Below, piece by piece: positions 44,772-56,340 of a stretch of 64,000 nt of DNA (the first letter of the stretch is position 1; each line of letters starts with the position of its first letter). Origin of the DNA: Dendrobium chrysotoxum (taxonomy: Eukaryota; Streptophyta; Magnoliopsida; Asparagales; Orchidaceae); the NCBI GenBank assembly GCA_019925795.1, contig CM034300.1:37803223-37867222 (forward strand), in the 5' to 3' direction. The notes below the pieces were generated by a model. That model did no database searches and was not told where the DNA came from. It worked only from the letters and a program-made list of their open reading frames with translations. The position numbers were made by a program, and so were the translations under genes.

Positions 44772-46565
44772 TGAAAGTTTGATAGGAATGTTAAGCCCTT
44801 ATGAACCAGTCCCGAGGCTAACCAAGAGGGGGGGGTGAATTTGTAGTTTTAAAAATTTGAGAGTAAAACAACAATTTAGAAAATCTTTTTGAATATTTTA
44901 AAACTTTTACAATTACACGATGATGTACAGATATTCAACGATAACAAAATAATAATCACAATCACATAATCATCACCAGAAAAGTAAATACAAAAAATAA
45001 TCAGAAAGAACACATCAGATTTTATAGTGGTTCCGTCAACTTGACCTACATCCACTCCACGGAGCCTCCTCTCTGGGTATTGCACCGACACTAAGTTACT
45101 CTCCTTCTGCTCCCATAGCAAGGCGGAGAAGACTATACAAAAACTCCTTTCCACCAACCTGGTGAGGCAGAGAACCTGAACTCCTTTCATTTTCTCCTAA
45201 AGCAGGTAGAGAACCTAAACTCCTTTCGCTTCCTCCTAAAGCAGGCAGAGAACCCAGATCTTCTTACAAACGATCCTCTCATAGAGACACCGATAAGACA
45301 AGAGACGATAAATGAAGAAGATGACTCAGATCCTTGCTTGGAGCAACCTTTGTGAATCCCTCACAAACTCCCCCTCACAAGATCCTCTCTCTCTCCCAAG
45401 ATCTCTCTCTCTCTCTCAAGATTTTCTCTGGAAAAAAAAGTGGCCAAAGATTTTTCATGTTGGAAGAAAAATAACTTTTAAAGGAGGGCTTAAAAATTAC
45501 CCTAAATCTTAACTGGTCATCAAATATCATCCAGGACGATCGACAGATCTTCCTGTACGATCAGTGTAAAAACTAATATTTCAGCCTAGACGATCTGGTT
45601 TCTCTTAACGATTAGAAGAAAAGTTTGTTCAGATTGTCTCGTACAATTTTGCGATCATCCGAGATGATTAGTGTAAATCAGGAATTTTGTCCAGAGAATA
45701 GTTCTATTTGTCCAAAACAACTTATGCTAGACGATCTCATAAAGACTTGATCGTCCAGGATGATATTTCTATCATCCTGTACGATTAGTTCAAAATAGCC
45801 AAAATCATCCTGAGCATCGTGCTGATCGGACTGGACAAAATATGTTGTACGATTTAAAATGACTTGATCGTCCAAGATGATATTTAAATCGTCCCATATG
45901 ATTAGTTCAAAATTGGGCATATCATACAGAGGATAGTTCTATTTGGCAAGCTAAATTGCTCTGGACGGATAGAATTTTGCATGTAGCGTCCCGTACGATA
46001 TTGCGATCATCCGGGATGATATGATCGTATCAATCAGACATTAATTGCTTTCCTTAATTACCAGACTAATTTAGGTATGATTATAAAGGATCGTCCAGGA
46101 TGATCTGACCAAATTTCTAAAAATAAAAACTTGCCTAACTTAATCTAGCGGCTGAGAATTTCTGATTTGAGCCTATCATCCTGTACGATCGAGGATCGTC
46201 CAGGATGATCTGCTTAATCAGACTGACTTAACTTGTCGCCCTAATAAGGGTTTTTATTTTCACTGGATCGTCCAGGATGATGTGAATATCATCCAGGACG
46301 ATCAAAACAAAAATGAACAGAAACTCTAATTCACTAAAACTCTCCCCTTGAGTGTGTGTGTGTAAGGTTACTTAGCTAGGGGATCAATTACATTACATTT
46401 GACTCAAGAAAGGGAAAAAATAAATTTAAACACACGCTGACCCGATCTTGAGTTTGCTTGAGTTGCATTTGATCGTTTGTACCTAAAATGTTAGCCAATT
46501 AAAAATAGAACACAGAAATATTTGTTATCATCAAAACTATAATCCTGAAACCTAGATTTATAACA
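44772..46565 (-). repeat. 3' LTR of element A
   Basis: 1,794 bp with TG...CA ends (+ strand starts TGAAAGTTTG and ends ATAACA). It is homologous along its length to the LTRs of element B. On the minus strand it has a TATAAAAT promoter motif (45,019-45,026). Upstream of that, in U3, lies a long field of GATCGTCC-type palindromes (about 45,527-46,304), many decayed to GATCATCC/GGATGATC. It also holds a CT microsatellite near 45,386-45,425. Confidence 0.88.
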
Positions 46566-46606
46566 ATCTGCCCCTTTTTGATGATGGAAAATATTTGTTC
46601 AGTAGT
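46566..46606 (-). other. Polypurine tract and 3' internal edge of element A
   Basis: Read on the minus strand, CATCAAAAAGGGGCAGAT lies directly before the LTR (TGTTATAAATC). This is the plus-strand primer of copia reverse transcription. It is cut off after 41 bp by the left target duplication of B. Confidence 0.8.
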
Positions 46607-46611
46607 TTTAA
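46607..46611. repeat. Target site duplication of element B, left (TTTAA)
   Basis: TTTAA immediately before the TG of B's left LTR; identical to 56,336-56,340. Confidence 0.9.
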
Positions 46612-48284
46612 TGAAAGTTCGAAAGGGATGTTAAGCCCTAGTGAACTAGTCCCGAGGCTAACCAAGAGGGGGGGTGAATTGGTTATTTAAAAATTTCACG
46701 ATAACTACAAAAATCTTTTCGATACTTAGCAGCGGAAACAAGTAAACAATAACGAAAAGATCAACCAACGATATTCACCCAAGCAGTTTATATTGAAAAG
46801 TAAAGTGCAAAACTGAATCAGAAAAGCAAACCAGATTTTATAGTGGTTCGGTCAACTTGACCTACGTCCACTCCCCGGAGCCTCCCCTCCGGGTATTGCA
46901 CTAAACGAAAGTGACTCTCCTTTTGCTCCCACAGCAAGGCGGAGAAGCCTATACAAAACACCTCCTTTTCACCACACGGTGAGGCAGAGAACCTAACCTC
47001 CTTTCGCTTCCTCCTGAAGCAGGCAGAGAACCTTCGAACTCCTTTTGCTTCCACCTGAAGCGGGCAGAGAACCTCAGATCTTCTTGCGAATGATCCTCCC
47101 ACGAAGAACACCGACTAGACGATAGACGACGAGCGGAGAAGACGACTCTGATCCGTGCTTGGAACAACCTTAGTGAATCCCTCACTAACTCCCCCTCACA
47201 AGATCTCTTCTCTCTCTCCCAACTCTCTCTTCTCTCTAGGGTTTCTCAGGGAAGGAAGGTAGCAAAAGATTTTTCCAAAATTTGGAAAAAGTTCTTTTAA
47301 AGGAGGGCTTAAAATTTGCCCTAAATCTCAACTGGTCGGCCAAGATCGTCCAGGACGATCGGTAGATCGTCTAGGACGATCGTCCTGTACGATCAGTTCA
47401 AATTTAGCTATTTTAGCCTTGGACGATCTGGCTCTTCTAGACGATCAGTAGAAAAAGTTGTTCATATCGTCCCGTACGATCCTGCGATCGTCCGGGACGA
47501 TTAGTTCAAATTGAGGGAAATCGTCCAGAAGACAGTTCGGGTCGTCCAGAGAAATCTGTGCTGGACGACCAAAAAATGACTTGATCGTCCCGGACGATAG
47601 GGTAATCGGCCGGTACGATTAGTTCAAAAAGGCCCCAAATCGTCCTGTACATAGTTCTGGACGTACAGCTTAAATGCACTAGACGATCAAGATCGTCCGG
47701 GACGATCCTGCGATCGTCCAGGACGATATGATCATATCAACCAAAAATTAATTGCTTTCCTTAATTACCAGATTAAATTAGGCATGATTGTACTTGATCA
47801 TCCGGGACGATACACGTATCGTCCGGGACGATCAGACCAAGTATCTAAAAATAAGAACTTGCCTAACTTGATCTGGCGGCTGAGAATTTCTGATTTGGGC
47901 ATATCGTCCCGTACGATCCGGAGATCATCCAGGATGATCGGCTCAATCAGACCCTCTTACCTTAGTCGCCCTAATTAGGATTTCTGTTTTAATTGGATCG
48001 TCCAGGACGATGTGGAGATCGTCCAGGACGATCAGAACAAAATTTTTAACAGAAACTCTAACTCACTCAATCTCTCTCCCTGAGTGTGTGTGTACAAGGT
48101 TACTTAGCTAGGGAATCAGTTACATTACAATTGACTCAATAAAAAGAAAAATCATACATTTGACACACTTGGACCCGATCTTGAGTTGGCTTGAGTGGCT
48201 CGCGGTCTTTTGTGCCTGAAACAGATTAGCCAAGCAAAACACACTGGAAACATGTTTGTCATCATCAAAACCAGATTTGCAATA
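46612..48284 (-). repeat. 3' LTR of element B
   Basis: 1,673 bp, near-identical to the 5' LTR. In the first ~250 aligned bases about five differences are visible, all transitions and mostly at CpG or its TpG/CpA products. It includes TATAAAAT (minus strand, 46,835-46,842) and GATCGTCCnGGACGATC palindromes from 47,344 to 48,033. Its outer end reads TATT instead of TGTT on the minus strand, a point mutation of the terminal dinucleotide. It has an extra palindrome unit near 47,365 missing from the 5' LTR. Confidence 0.93.
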
Positions 48285-48301
48285 ATCTCTCCCTTTTTTA
48301 T
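48285..48301 (-). other. Polypurine tract of element B
   Basis: Minus strand TAAAAAAGGGAGAGAT directly before the 3' LTR. A second purine block, AAAAGGGGGAG (plus-strand complement near 48,435-48,446), lies further into the internal region. Extra polypurine blocks are a described feature of Sireviruses. Confidence 0.8.
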
Positions 48302-49750
48302 GATGGAAAATATTTGTAAAGTAGTCTGAAAATAAAAGTAAACTAGGAGATCCAACAAACAAACATTTTTTTTTTAATTTTCATTTACATGAAACATGAC
48401 TCAGAAAACAGAAACAGACACGACTACAACTGACTCCCCCTTTTGACATCACAAAAAGGAGGAGGAAAAACAGAACACGGAAATAAAACATAAATAGAAC
48501 AACTACAAAACAGGAAAATCAGAATTTTTCCTTGATTTTAGATTCAAAAACCAATGACAGGACGATTGACAGCGCTGAAATCCAGAAAAGGTTGGAAATA
48601 ATCAACTTTCGTAACTCCGACCCCGGGCACCTTATCGATGCAAACCTCTTTCAACACAAAAATTCGATTCAAAAGAAGAGACATTAGATTTGAAAAGAGA
48701 TCCTTTCAAGCCTCGTTCCAGAAAAATATCTGATATAATAGTGTTACAAAGTAAAAAAAATCAGAAATCGGGATTTTCAAAACTCAAGCTTTTGAAAATA
48801 TTAAGTGGCGCACAGATTCCTCTAAGACATTTAACAATCTGAAAGGAAAGAAAGCTTGTTTTAGGCTCATTTTGTGCCTCTTTTTCAAATTGGTTGGCGC
48901 TTTGTGCATCTTTTGATTTTTGATACACTTTGTGTATCCAATTTGGCAATTTCGCATCTTTTCAGTTTTGGGCTCATTTTATGCCTCTTTTTCAAATTAT
49001 CTGGCGCACTGCGTATCTTTTATAAGCTTTCTCCTTTTCATAATCATTAAAGAGTCTCAGCTGTGAGATTATCTTCCAGACATAGGAGATAACTCTCCGC
49101 AGTAAGGAAGAACGATTCACAAAACAAAATCCATACAACATATGATAAATGCAATCACTTGGTTTAGAAAATCAAACTAATGACTCAAGACTTTGAAAAA
49201 CACTATTGATATGAGGCAGATTACTGTAGGAAGATAAAATAATCTCTATTTCAAAAACTAACATTTTAATTTTGAAAAGGATTTTTATTCAAAAGAAACT
49301 ACACACCAGTAAAGGAGTTAGAGGAAGAGAAACAATTATCAATGTTTCTTCCCTTTAACAGATTCAGCGAAGTCAATCACTGCTTATCAGCTTCCAAACC
49401 AAAACAAGGTAAAAACTCCCAGTCAAAAATTCAGATCACCAGAAGTAGTGAGCGGTGATCAGATCTTGAAAAGCATAAAACAGTAAGTGCAAGATATGAA
49501 CCCGTAAATAAATAAAAACAGGTAGAAAATCATAGCAAAGTAAATACTCAAATCAAACTAACAAAAAGGGTAACACAGAAATCAGCAGAAGAAATAAAAT
49601 CAACTGAAAGAAAATAATTAAACCAAAACTAACTAACAGAAATCAGAATACAAAAACTAACTAACAGAAATCAGAAAACAGAATACAAAAAGCTAACTAA
49701 CAGAAATCAGAATACCAATCATAACAATCATAAATCAGCAGTCATCAGAA
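48302..49750 (-). other. Non-coding 3' internal region of element B
   Basis: About 1.45 kb between the pol stop and the polypurine tract. Some Sireviruses carry an envelope-like ORF here; none is visible on either strand. It contains an imperfect direct repeat of about 50 bp starting at 48,863 and 48,971 ('ggctcatttt.tgcctctttttcaaatt' followed by 'ggcgc...atctttt'). The same two blocks are kept in element A at about 56,908 and 57,019. Confidence 0.7.
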
Positions 49751-52700
49751 TCAAGCATTTATATCAATCACTCCTAATCTGGTTCTCAAAATGCTGAATG
49801 AGTCAAAGGCCAGTGGTTTAGTGAATATGTCAGCCAGCTGATTTTCAGTTGCTACGTGGTGTAGCTCAATGTCCCCTTTTGTAACATGGTCCCTAATGAA
49901 GTGATGCCTAATGTCAATGTGTTTGGTCATAGAATGTTGGATTGGATTCTTAGAGATACAGATGGCACTAGTATTATCACACAGAACAGAAATTGTGCCA
50001 ACATGTACTCCTAAATCCAAGACTTGCTGCTTCAACCAAAGAACTTGGGCCACACAACTCCCTAAGGCAATGTACTCAGCTTCAGCAGTGGAAAGTGCAA
50101 CTGAGTTCTATTTTCTACTGGACCAGGAGACTAACGACTGTCCTATAAATTGACAAGTCCCAGAAGTACTCTTCCTATCCACCCTACACCCCGCAAAGTC
50201 AGAATCAGAATATCCAATGATCTCAAAAGAGGTGCTGTGCCTAGGGTACCAAATTCCTAGGTTTGGGGTCCCTAAAAGATATCTAAGAATTCTCTTAACA
50301 GCAGTCAGGTGGGACTCTTTAGGATCAGCCTGAAACCTAGCACAAAGACAGACACTAAACATGATATCAGGTCGGCTAGCAGTCAGGTAAAGCAGTGAAC
50401 CTATTATCCCTCTATACTTCTTCTGATCAACAGATTTTCCATTTGAATCCTTATCTAACTGAACTGAGGAGGGCATGGGAGTATTGATTGGCTTGGCTTT
50501 GTCCATTTCATATTTCTTCAAAATGTCCTTAGTGTATTTTGATTGATTGAGAAAGGTTCCATCATCCGTTTGCCTTATGCTAAACCCCAAAAAGTAGGAC
50601 AATTCTCCCATCATACTCATCTCAAACTCTTTACTCATTGTTTTAGAAAACTCTTCACATAAGTATTTATCAGAAGATCCAAAAATTATATCATCAACAT
50701 AGATCTGGATAATGAGTAAGTCATCTCCTAATCTCCTCAGAAAAAGGGTGGTGTCTACGCTCCCCTTAACAAACTCTCTTTCTAACAGGAATGTGCTAAG
50801 CCTCTCATACCAAGCTCTGGGTGCCTGTTTCAATCCATATAAGGCCTTTTTTAATTTATAGACATGACTTGGATATTGGGAACTCTCAAAACCTGGGGGT
50901 TGTTCTACAAAAACATCTTCTTTAATTACCCCATTTAAAAAGGCACTCTTGACATCCATTTGAAACAGCTTAAATCCCTTGTAACAGGCAAAGGCTAGTA
51001 GCACTCTAATGGCTTCCAATCTAGCTACAGGGGCAAAAGTTTTCTCAAAATCTATCCCTTCTATCTGATTATACCCCTTAGCCACCAATCTTGCCTTATT
51101 TCTCACCACCACACCAGAATAATTCATCTTATTCTTAAAGACCCACTTGGTTCCCACAATACTTTGGTTTCTAGGTCTTTCTACTAACTCCCAAACATCA
51201 TTCCTTACAAATTGATTCAATTCTTCCTGCATAGCTAAAATCCAAAACTCATCTGACAAGGCTTGATTGATGTTGGTGGGTTCAGTCATTGAGATAAAGA
51301 CAGAATGGTTTACTTCCTTCCTAAGTCCATGCCTAGTCCTAACACCTTCAGAAGGGTCTCCTAAGATCAGTTCTTTAGGATGACTCGAAGAATATCTCCA
51401 ATCTCTAGGCAATGGGGTTTGAGGTTCTACCCTTTCCTCCAAATTTGTATTTTCAACTCCTTGGGTAACCTCAACAATCTCTTCATCTTCTACTTCAGAT
51501 CTAGACTCCTTAGGATCAGATTCATCAAACACTACATGGGTTGTTTCTTCCACCACCAAACTCCTCCTATTGAACACCCTAAAGGATTTCCCTACACTTG
51601 AATATCCTAAGAACACTCCTTCATCAGATTTGGGGTCAAATTTTCCTAAGGGTGACTTCCCGTTGTTCAGAATGAAAACCTTACAGCCAAAGACATGGTG
51701 GTGGGACAGATTTGGTGTTCTACCCTTAATGATCTCATAAGGTGTCTTGTTCAGTTTGACTCTCACATTCACCCTATTCAGCACATAACAGGCAGTGTTC
51801 ACCGCTTCAGCCCAAAAGTATTTTGGAAGTGAATACTCGGCAAGCATGGCTCTAGCGGCTTCCACTAAGGTCCTGTTCTTCCTTTCAGCTACCCCGTTCT
51901 GCTGAGGGGTCCTAGGAGCTGAACAATTGTGACTAATCCCATGATTCTCACAAAAACTTCCAAATCTTTCATTTTCAAACTCCCCTCCGTGATCACTATG
52001 GATGGTAATAATCTCACATCCTAACTTCTTCTGAATCCAAGTAGAGAAAGATCTAAACTCATCAAATGACTCAGATTTGTGTGATAAAAACTTAACCCAA
52101 GTGAACCTTGAATAATCATCAACAATCACAAAACCATAGACTCTCCCCCCTAAGCTGGCAGTGCTAATGGGTCCAAAGAGGTCCATATGAAGAACTTCTA
52201 AAGGTCTAGAGGTGCTAATATCCTTAACAGAGTGAAAAGAGAACTGGACTTGCTTCCCCAACTGACATGCATCACACAGGTGATCCTTAGTGAACTTAAG
52301 CTTGGGCACACCTCTAACTAAGTCCTTTTGGGTGACTCTCCTAAGGGTTTTCATACTGGCCTGACACAATCTCCTATGCCATAACCAAGACTCATCAGCA
52401 GTAGTTTTTAAGCAAATTGAATTATCAGATTTAATGCTACTTACATCCAGCTTGTAGACATTGTTGATCATTTGCCCCTGCAAAACAACTTCATCATTTA
52501 AGCTTAAAATGCAGCCAGTGGGCAGGAATTTGATGCTGTATCCCTTGTCGCAGAGTTGACTGATGCTCAGTAGGTTGTGTTTCAGTCCATCTACAAGCAA
52601 AACATTATCAATCATAAAGTTCTTTGAATCACCAATTATACCTGTGCCTACCACCTTCCTGGTGGTGTTATCTCCAAGTGTAACCTTGCCTCAAGCTCTG

Positions 52701-52797
52701 GCCTCCAGCGAAATGAACTGATTTGCATCTCCAGTCATATGTCTAGAACATCCGCTGTCCAGGTACCACATGCTCTCACGAGGTCTTGTGTGAGAGC
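49751..52797 (-). pseudogene. pol: Element B pol: protease-integrase-reverse transcriptase-RNase H, with stops
   Basis: Copia-type pol. From the 5' end: aspartic protease motif DSGCSRHMTG (52,735-52,770); GAG-pre-integrase HHCC region with LWHRRLCQAS and CDACQLGK; integrase with catalytic D in HMDLFGPI and SDHGGEF and E in NGVAERKNRT; copia C-terminal region; reverse transcriptase with KARLVAKGYNQ, FQMDVKSAFLNG and catalytic YVDD; RNase H with GYSDSDFAGC and, after an interrupting stop, LADIFTKPL. The longest open stretch is 848 codons (50,108-52,654). Breaks are an in-frame TGA just after the protease motif (52,691-52,693; element A has GGA there) and TAG at 50,108-50,110 in RNase H. Pol carries out reverse transcription and integration of the element. 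Confidence 0.93.
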
Positions 52798-52812
52798 ACA
52801 CCTACAAAATTA

Positions 52813-54623
52813 TCAAATGTTAGTCTTAGGAACCCAAACAGGTTTGGGTTCCTTCTTATGAAAAGAAGAATGCGATGCATGCGTGCTGTGCTGTGAAACA
52901 GGCAGTTTGGGTCTCCACACCCAATGTGTACTACGGTGAACAGTACAAGTGTGTGATATGTGTCCTAACATGCCACATGAAAAACATCTAACACCAGGAA
53001 AAGGATTAACTAAACGTCGTGAGTGATAGTGCCTCTTCCTAGTAGTGTATGAAACATGCTTTGATGAACTTACAACAGAATTTTTAAAAGGTGGCGGTGC
53101 ATAAAACTGTTCAAAGGTAGGCGGTGTTTTGTTCTTTTCAAAAGCACTGATTTTTACTTCCAAAAACTCATTCTCTTTCTTTAAACTTGCAATTTCAAAT
53201 TTTAAAGCGCCATTTTTACTTTCTACTTCACATGCCATTGTATCTAACTCTTTAAAAGCTTTTTCTAAATTAACATGCGTGGTTTTCAAAGAATCATGCT
53301 CAGAAACTAAATCAGAATATTTTTTGTTCAATTCATCAAACTCATCAAGCAGAGACATGTGATTGGAATCAACTGTGGAATAATCTTTAACTACAGAATC
53401 ATGCTCTTTTTGTAAAGTCAAATAATCTAATTTCAAACTAGCATGAGTTTTCTTAAGCTTCCTATACGATGTATGAATCTTTTCAGAAACTTCAAATAAC
53501 TGATCGTAAGTAAGCTCACATACCTCTTCCTGGTCCGACTGACCAGGGTGATCATCCACCATCAGACACAAGTTTGTTTCCTCCTCTTCAGCTTCAGTCT
53601 CAGAAGAGTCGGATGCAGAGTCTGCCCAGAACGCCTTCTGAATCCGCTTCTTGTCCTTCCTGAACTTTGGTTTCTCCTCACTCTTCTCCTTGCTTGGGTG
53701 AGCTTTAAGTGTTGGACAATCAGCCTTAATGTGTCCAGGCTTCCTGCATTCAAAACAAACCGATTCAGATGAACCCTTAAAGTTTTTATTGAACTTACCC
53801 TTGTTCCACTTCTGATAGTTCTTATGTTTCTTCCTTAGAAAGCTTTTGAATTGCCTTGTGATTAAGGCAACTTCATCGCTATCAGACCCGGAAGTGCTAG
53901 CATCTGAATCTTTGGCCTTTAGTGCCACGGTCTTCTCTTTCTTGCGTTCTCCTGCATCAAGTTGCCTTTGGTTCACCCCTTGCTCGTAAGCAATGAGTGA
54001 TCCAAGTAAGCTGTCAATAGAGTAAGTATTTAAATCTTTGGATTCAGTAATAGCAGTAATCTTAGCATCATAAGAAGCAGGCAAACATCTAAGAATCTTG
54101 TTCACTCTTTCGTAGTTGGTAAGTTCTCTACCTAAAGCATGCAAAGAGGTAACAATCTGAGTGAACCTTGTGTACATTTCTGAAATAGTCTCACTAGGTT
54201 TCATGCGAAAAAGTTCATAATCATGTAGCAAGATGTTTAACCTAGACTGTTTGACTTCAGTTGTACCTTCGTATGTTATACATAACCTATCCCAGATTTC
54301 CTTTCCGTTGTACAAGTAGAAACACGCATATAGTCTTCAGATTTCAAAGCACAAAAGAAACAGTTCAAACATTTTGCATTCAACTGTGCTAAATCACGAT
54401 CATCAAACGTCCAATCAGTAAACGGCAATTCAGTTTTCACATTGTTAATCATTCGAAAAGGTGGTTCGTATCCGTCCTTAACTAACATCCACATGCGATA
54501 ATCAATAGATTGCAGAAAAGTAGACATGCGTGTTTTCCAAAAATCAAAAGGAATATTGTCAAACAACGGTGGTCTAGTAATAGAATAACCTTCAGCAGTA
54601 TTACGATTATTATAGTTAGCCAT
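52813..54623 (-). pseudogene. gag: Element B gag, frameshifted
   Basis: Capsid/nucleocapsid protein. The likely start is the ATG at 54,621-54,623 (MANYNN...). An earlier in-frame ATG at 54,663-54,665 abuts the primer site and is less likely. A 1-base frame break near 54,315 separates the N-terminal ~115 codons from a 500-codon stretch. In that stretch lie the copia gag core (LLHDYELFRMKPSE), a CCHC knuckle CFECRKPGHIKADC (residues 187-200), a long predicted coiled coil (about residues 275-395, heptad-like L/E/K pattern) and a second knuckle-like CFSCGMLGHISHTC. Long gags with coiled coils are typical of Sireviruses. The frame ends in TGA TAA just before protease. Confidence 0.9.
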
Positions 54624-54665
54624 TGGATCAAATTCAAAAGTTTTTAAACAGAAATTTTGAATCAT

Positions 54666-54677
54666 GCTCTGATACCA
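54666..54677 (-). other. Primer binding site of element B
   Basis: The minus strand reads TGGTATCAGAGC, complementary to the 3' end of plant initiator-Met tRNA. It sits 2 bp inside the 5' LTR, as usual for plant copia elements. It fixes the orientation and the LTR edge. Confidence 0.95.
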
Positions 54678-54679
54678 CT

Positions 54680-56335
54680 TGAAAGTTCAAAAGGGATGTT
54701 AAGCCCTAGTGAACTAGTCCCGAGGCTAACCAAGAGGGGGGGTGAATTGGTTATTTAAAAATTTCATGATAACTACAAAAATCTTTTCGATACTTAGCAG
54801 CAGAAACAAGTAAACAATAACGAAAAGATCAACCAACGATATTCACCCAAGCAGTTTATATTGAAAAGTAAAGTACAAAACTGAATCAGAAAAGCAAACC
54901 AGATTTTATAGTGGTTCGATCAACTTGACCTACGTCCACTCCCCGGAGCCTCCCCTCGGGTATTGCACTAAACGAAAGTGACTCTCCTTTTGCTCCCATA
55001 GCAAGGCGGAGAAGCCTGTACAAAACACCTCCTTTTCACCACACGGTGAGGCAGAGAACCTGACCTCCTTTCGCTTCCTCCTGAAGCAGGCAGAGAACCT
55101 TCGAACTCCTTTTGCTTCCACCTGAAGTGGGCAGAGAACACCGGATCTTCTTGCGAACGATCCTCCCACAAAGAACACCGACTAGACGACAGACGAGGAG
55201 CGGAGAAGACGACTCTGATCCGTGCTTGGAGCAACCTTAGTGAATCCCTCACTAACTCCCCCTCACAAGATCTCTTCTCTCTCTCCCAACTCTCTCTTCT
55301 CTCTAGGGTTTCTCAGGGAAGGAAGGTAGCAAAAGATTTTTCCAAAATTTGGAAAAAGTTCTTTTAAAGGAGGGCTTAAAATTTGCCCTAAATCTCAACT
55401 GGTCGGCCAAGATCATCCAGGACGATCGGTAGATCGTCCTGTACGATCAGTTCAAATTCAGTTGTTTTAGCCTGGACGATCTGGCTCTTCTGGACGATCA
55501 GTAGAAAAAGTTGTTCATATCGTCCCGTACGATCCTGCGATCGTCCGGGACGATTAGTTCAAATTGAGGAAATCGTCCAGAAGACAGTTCGGGTCGTCCA
55601 GAGAAATCTGTGCGGGACGACCAAAAATGACTTGATCGTCCCGGACGATAGGGTAATCGTCCGGTACGATTAGTTCAAAAAGGCCCCAAATCGTCCTGTA
55701 CATAGTTCTGGACGTACAGCTTAAATGCACTAGACGATCAAGATCGTCCGGGACGATCCTGCGATCGTCCAGGACGATATGATCGTATCAACCAAAAATT
55801 AATTGCTTTCCTTAATTACCAGATTAAATTAGGCATGATTGTACTGGATCGTCCGGGACGATACACGTATCGTCCGGGGCGATCAGACCAAGTATCTAAA
55901 AATAAGAACTTGCCTAACTTGATCTGGCGGCTGAGAATTTCTAATTTGGGCATATCGTCCCGTACGATCCGGAGATCGTCCAGGACGATCGGCTCAATCA
56001 GACCCTCTTACCTTAGTCACCCTAATTAGGGTTTCTGTTTCAACTGGATCGTCCAGGATGATGTGGAGATCGTCCAGGACGATCAGAACAAAATTTTTAA
56101 CAGAAACTCTAACTCACTCAATCTCTCTCCCTGAGTGTGTGTGTGCAAGGTTACTTAGCTAGGGAATCAGTTACATTACAATTGACTCAATAAAAAGAAA
56201 AATCATACATTTGACACATTTGGACCCGATCTTGAGTTGGCTTGAGTGGCTCGCGGTCTTTTGTGCCTGAAACAGATTAGCCAAGCAAAACACACTGGAA
56301 ACATGTTTGTCATCATCAAAACCAGATTTGCAACA
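54680..56335 (-). repeat. 5' LTR of element B
   Basis: 1,656 bp with intact TG...CA ends (minus strand starts TGTTGCAAATC). Palindromes span about 55,411-56,084, upstream of a TATAAAAT motif at 54,903-54,910, so they lie in U3 where enhancers would act. Several palindromes are perfect. Confidence 0.94.
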
Positions 56336-56340
56336 TTTAA
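56336..56340. repeat. Target site duplication of element B, right (TTTAA)
   Basis: Exact match to 46,607-46,611, and the sequence beyond continues element A's internal region. Confidence 0.9.

Larger units (their letters stand above)
46612..56335 (-). mobile_element. Sirevirus-like Ty1-copia retrotransposon B (nearly complete)
   Basis: 9.7-kb element on the minus strand: 5' LTR (54,680-56,335), Met-tRNA primer site, gag, protease, integrase, reverse transcriptase, RNase H, a non-coding 3' region of ~1.4 kb, polypurine tract, 3' LTR (46,612-48,284). It is flanked by an exact TTTAA duplication inside element A. The copia domain order (integrase before reverse transcriptase), a long coiled-coil gag with two zinc knuckles, and repeated palindromes in U3 point to the Sirevirus lineage. 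The coding region has one frameshift and several stops, so this copy is not autonomous as assembled. Confidence 0.93.

Noticed and set aside
46818..48362. ORFs of 60-97 codons within the copia LTRs and their edges
   Set aside because: They translate regulatory and palindromic LTR sequence and are duplicated in both LTRs; no independent support.
48302..49750. Envelope-like third ORF of a Sirevirus
   Set aside because: Only short open stretches exist on the minus strand and none has signal or membrane-segment character.
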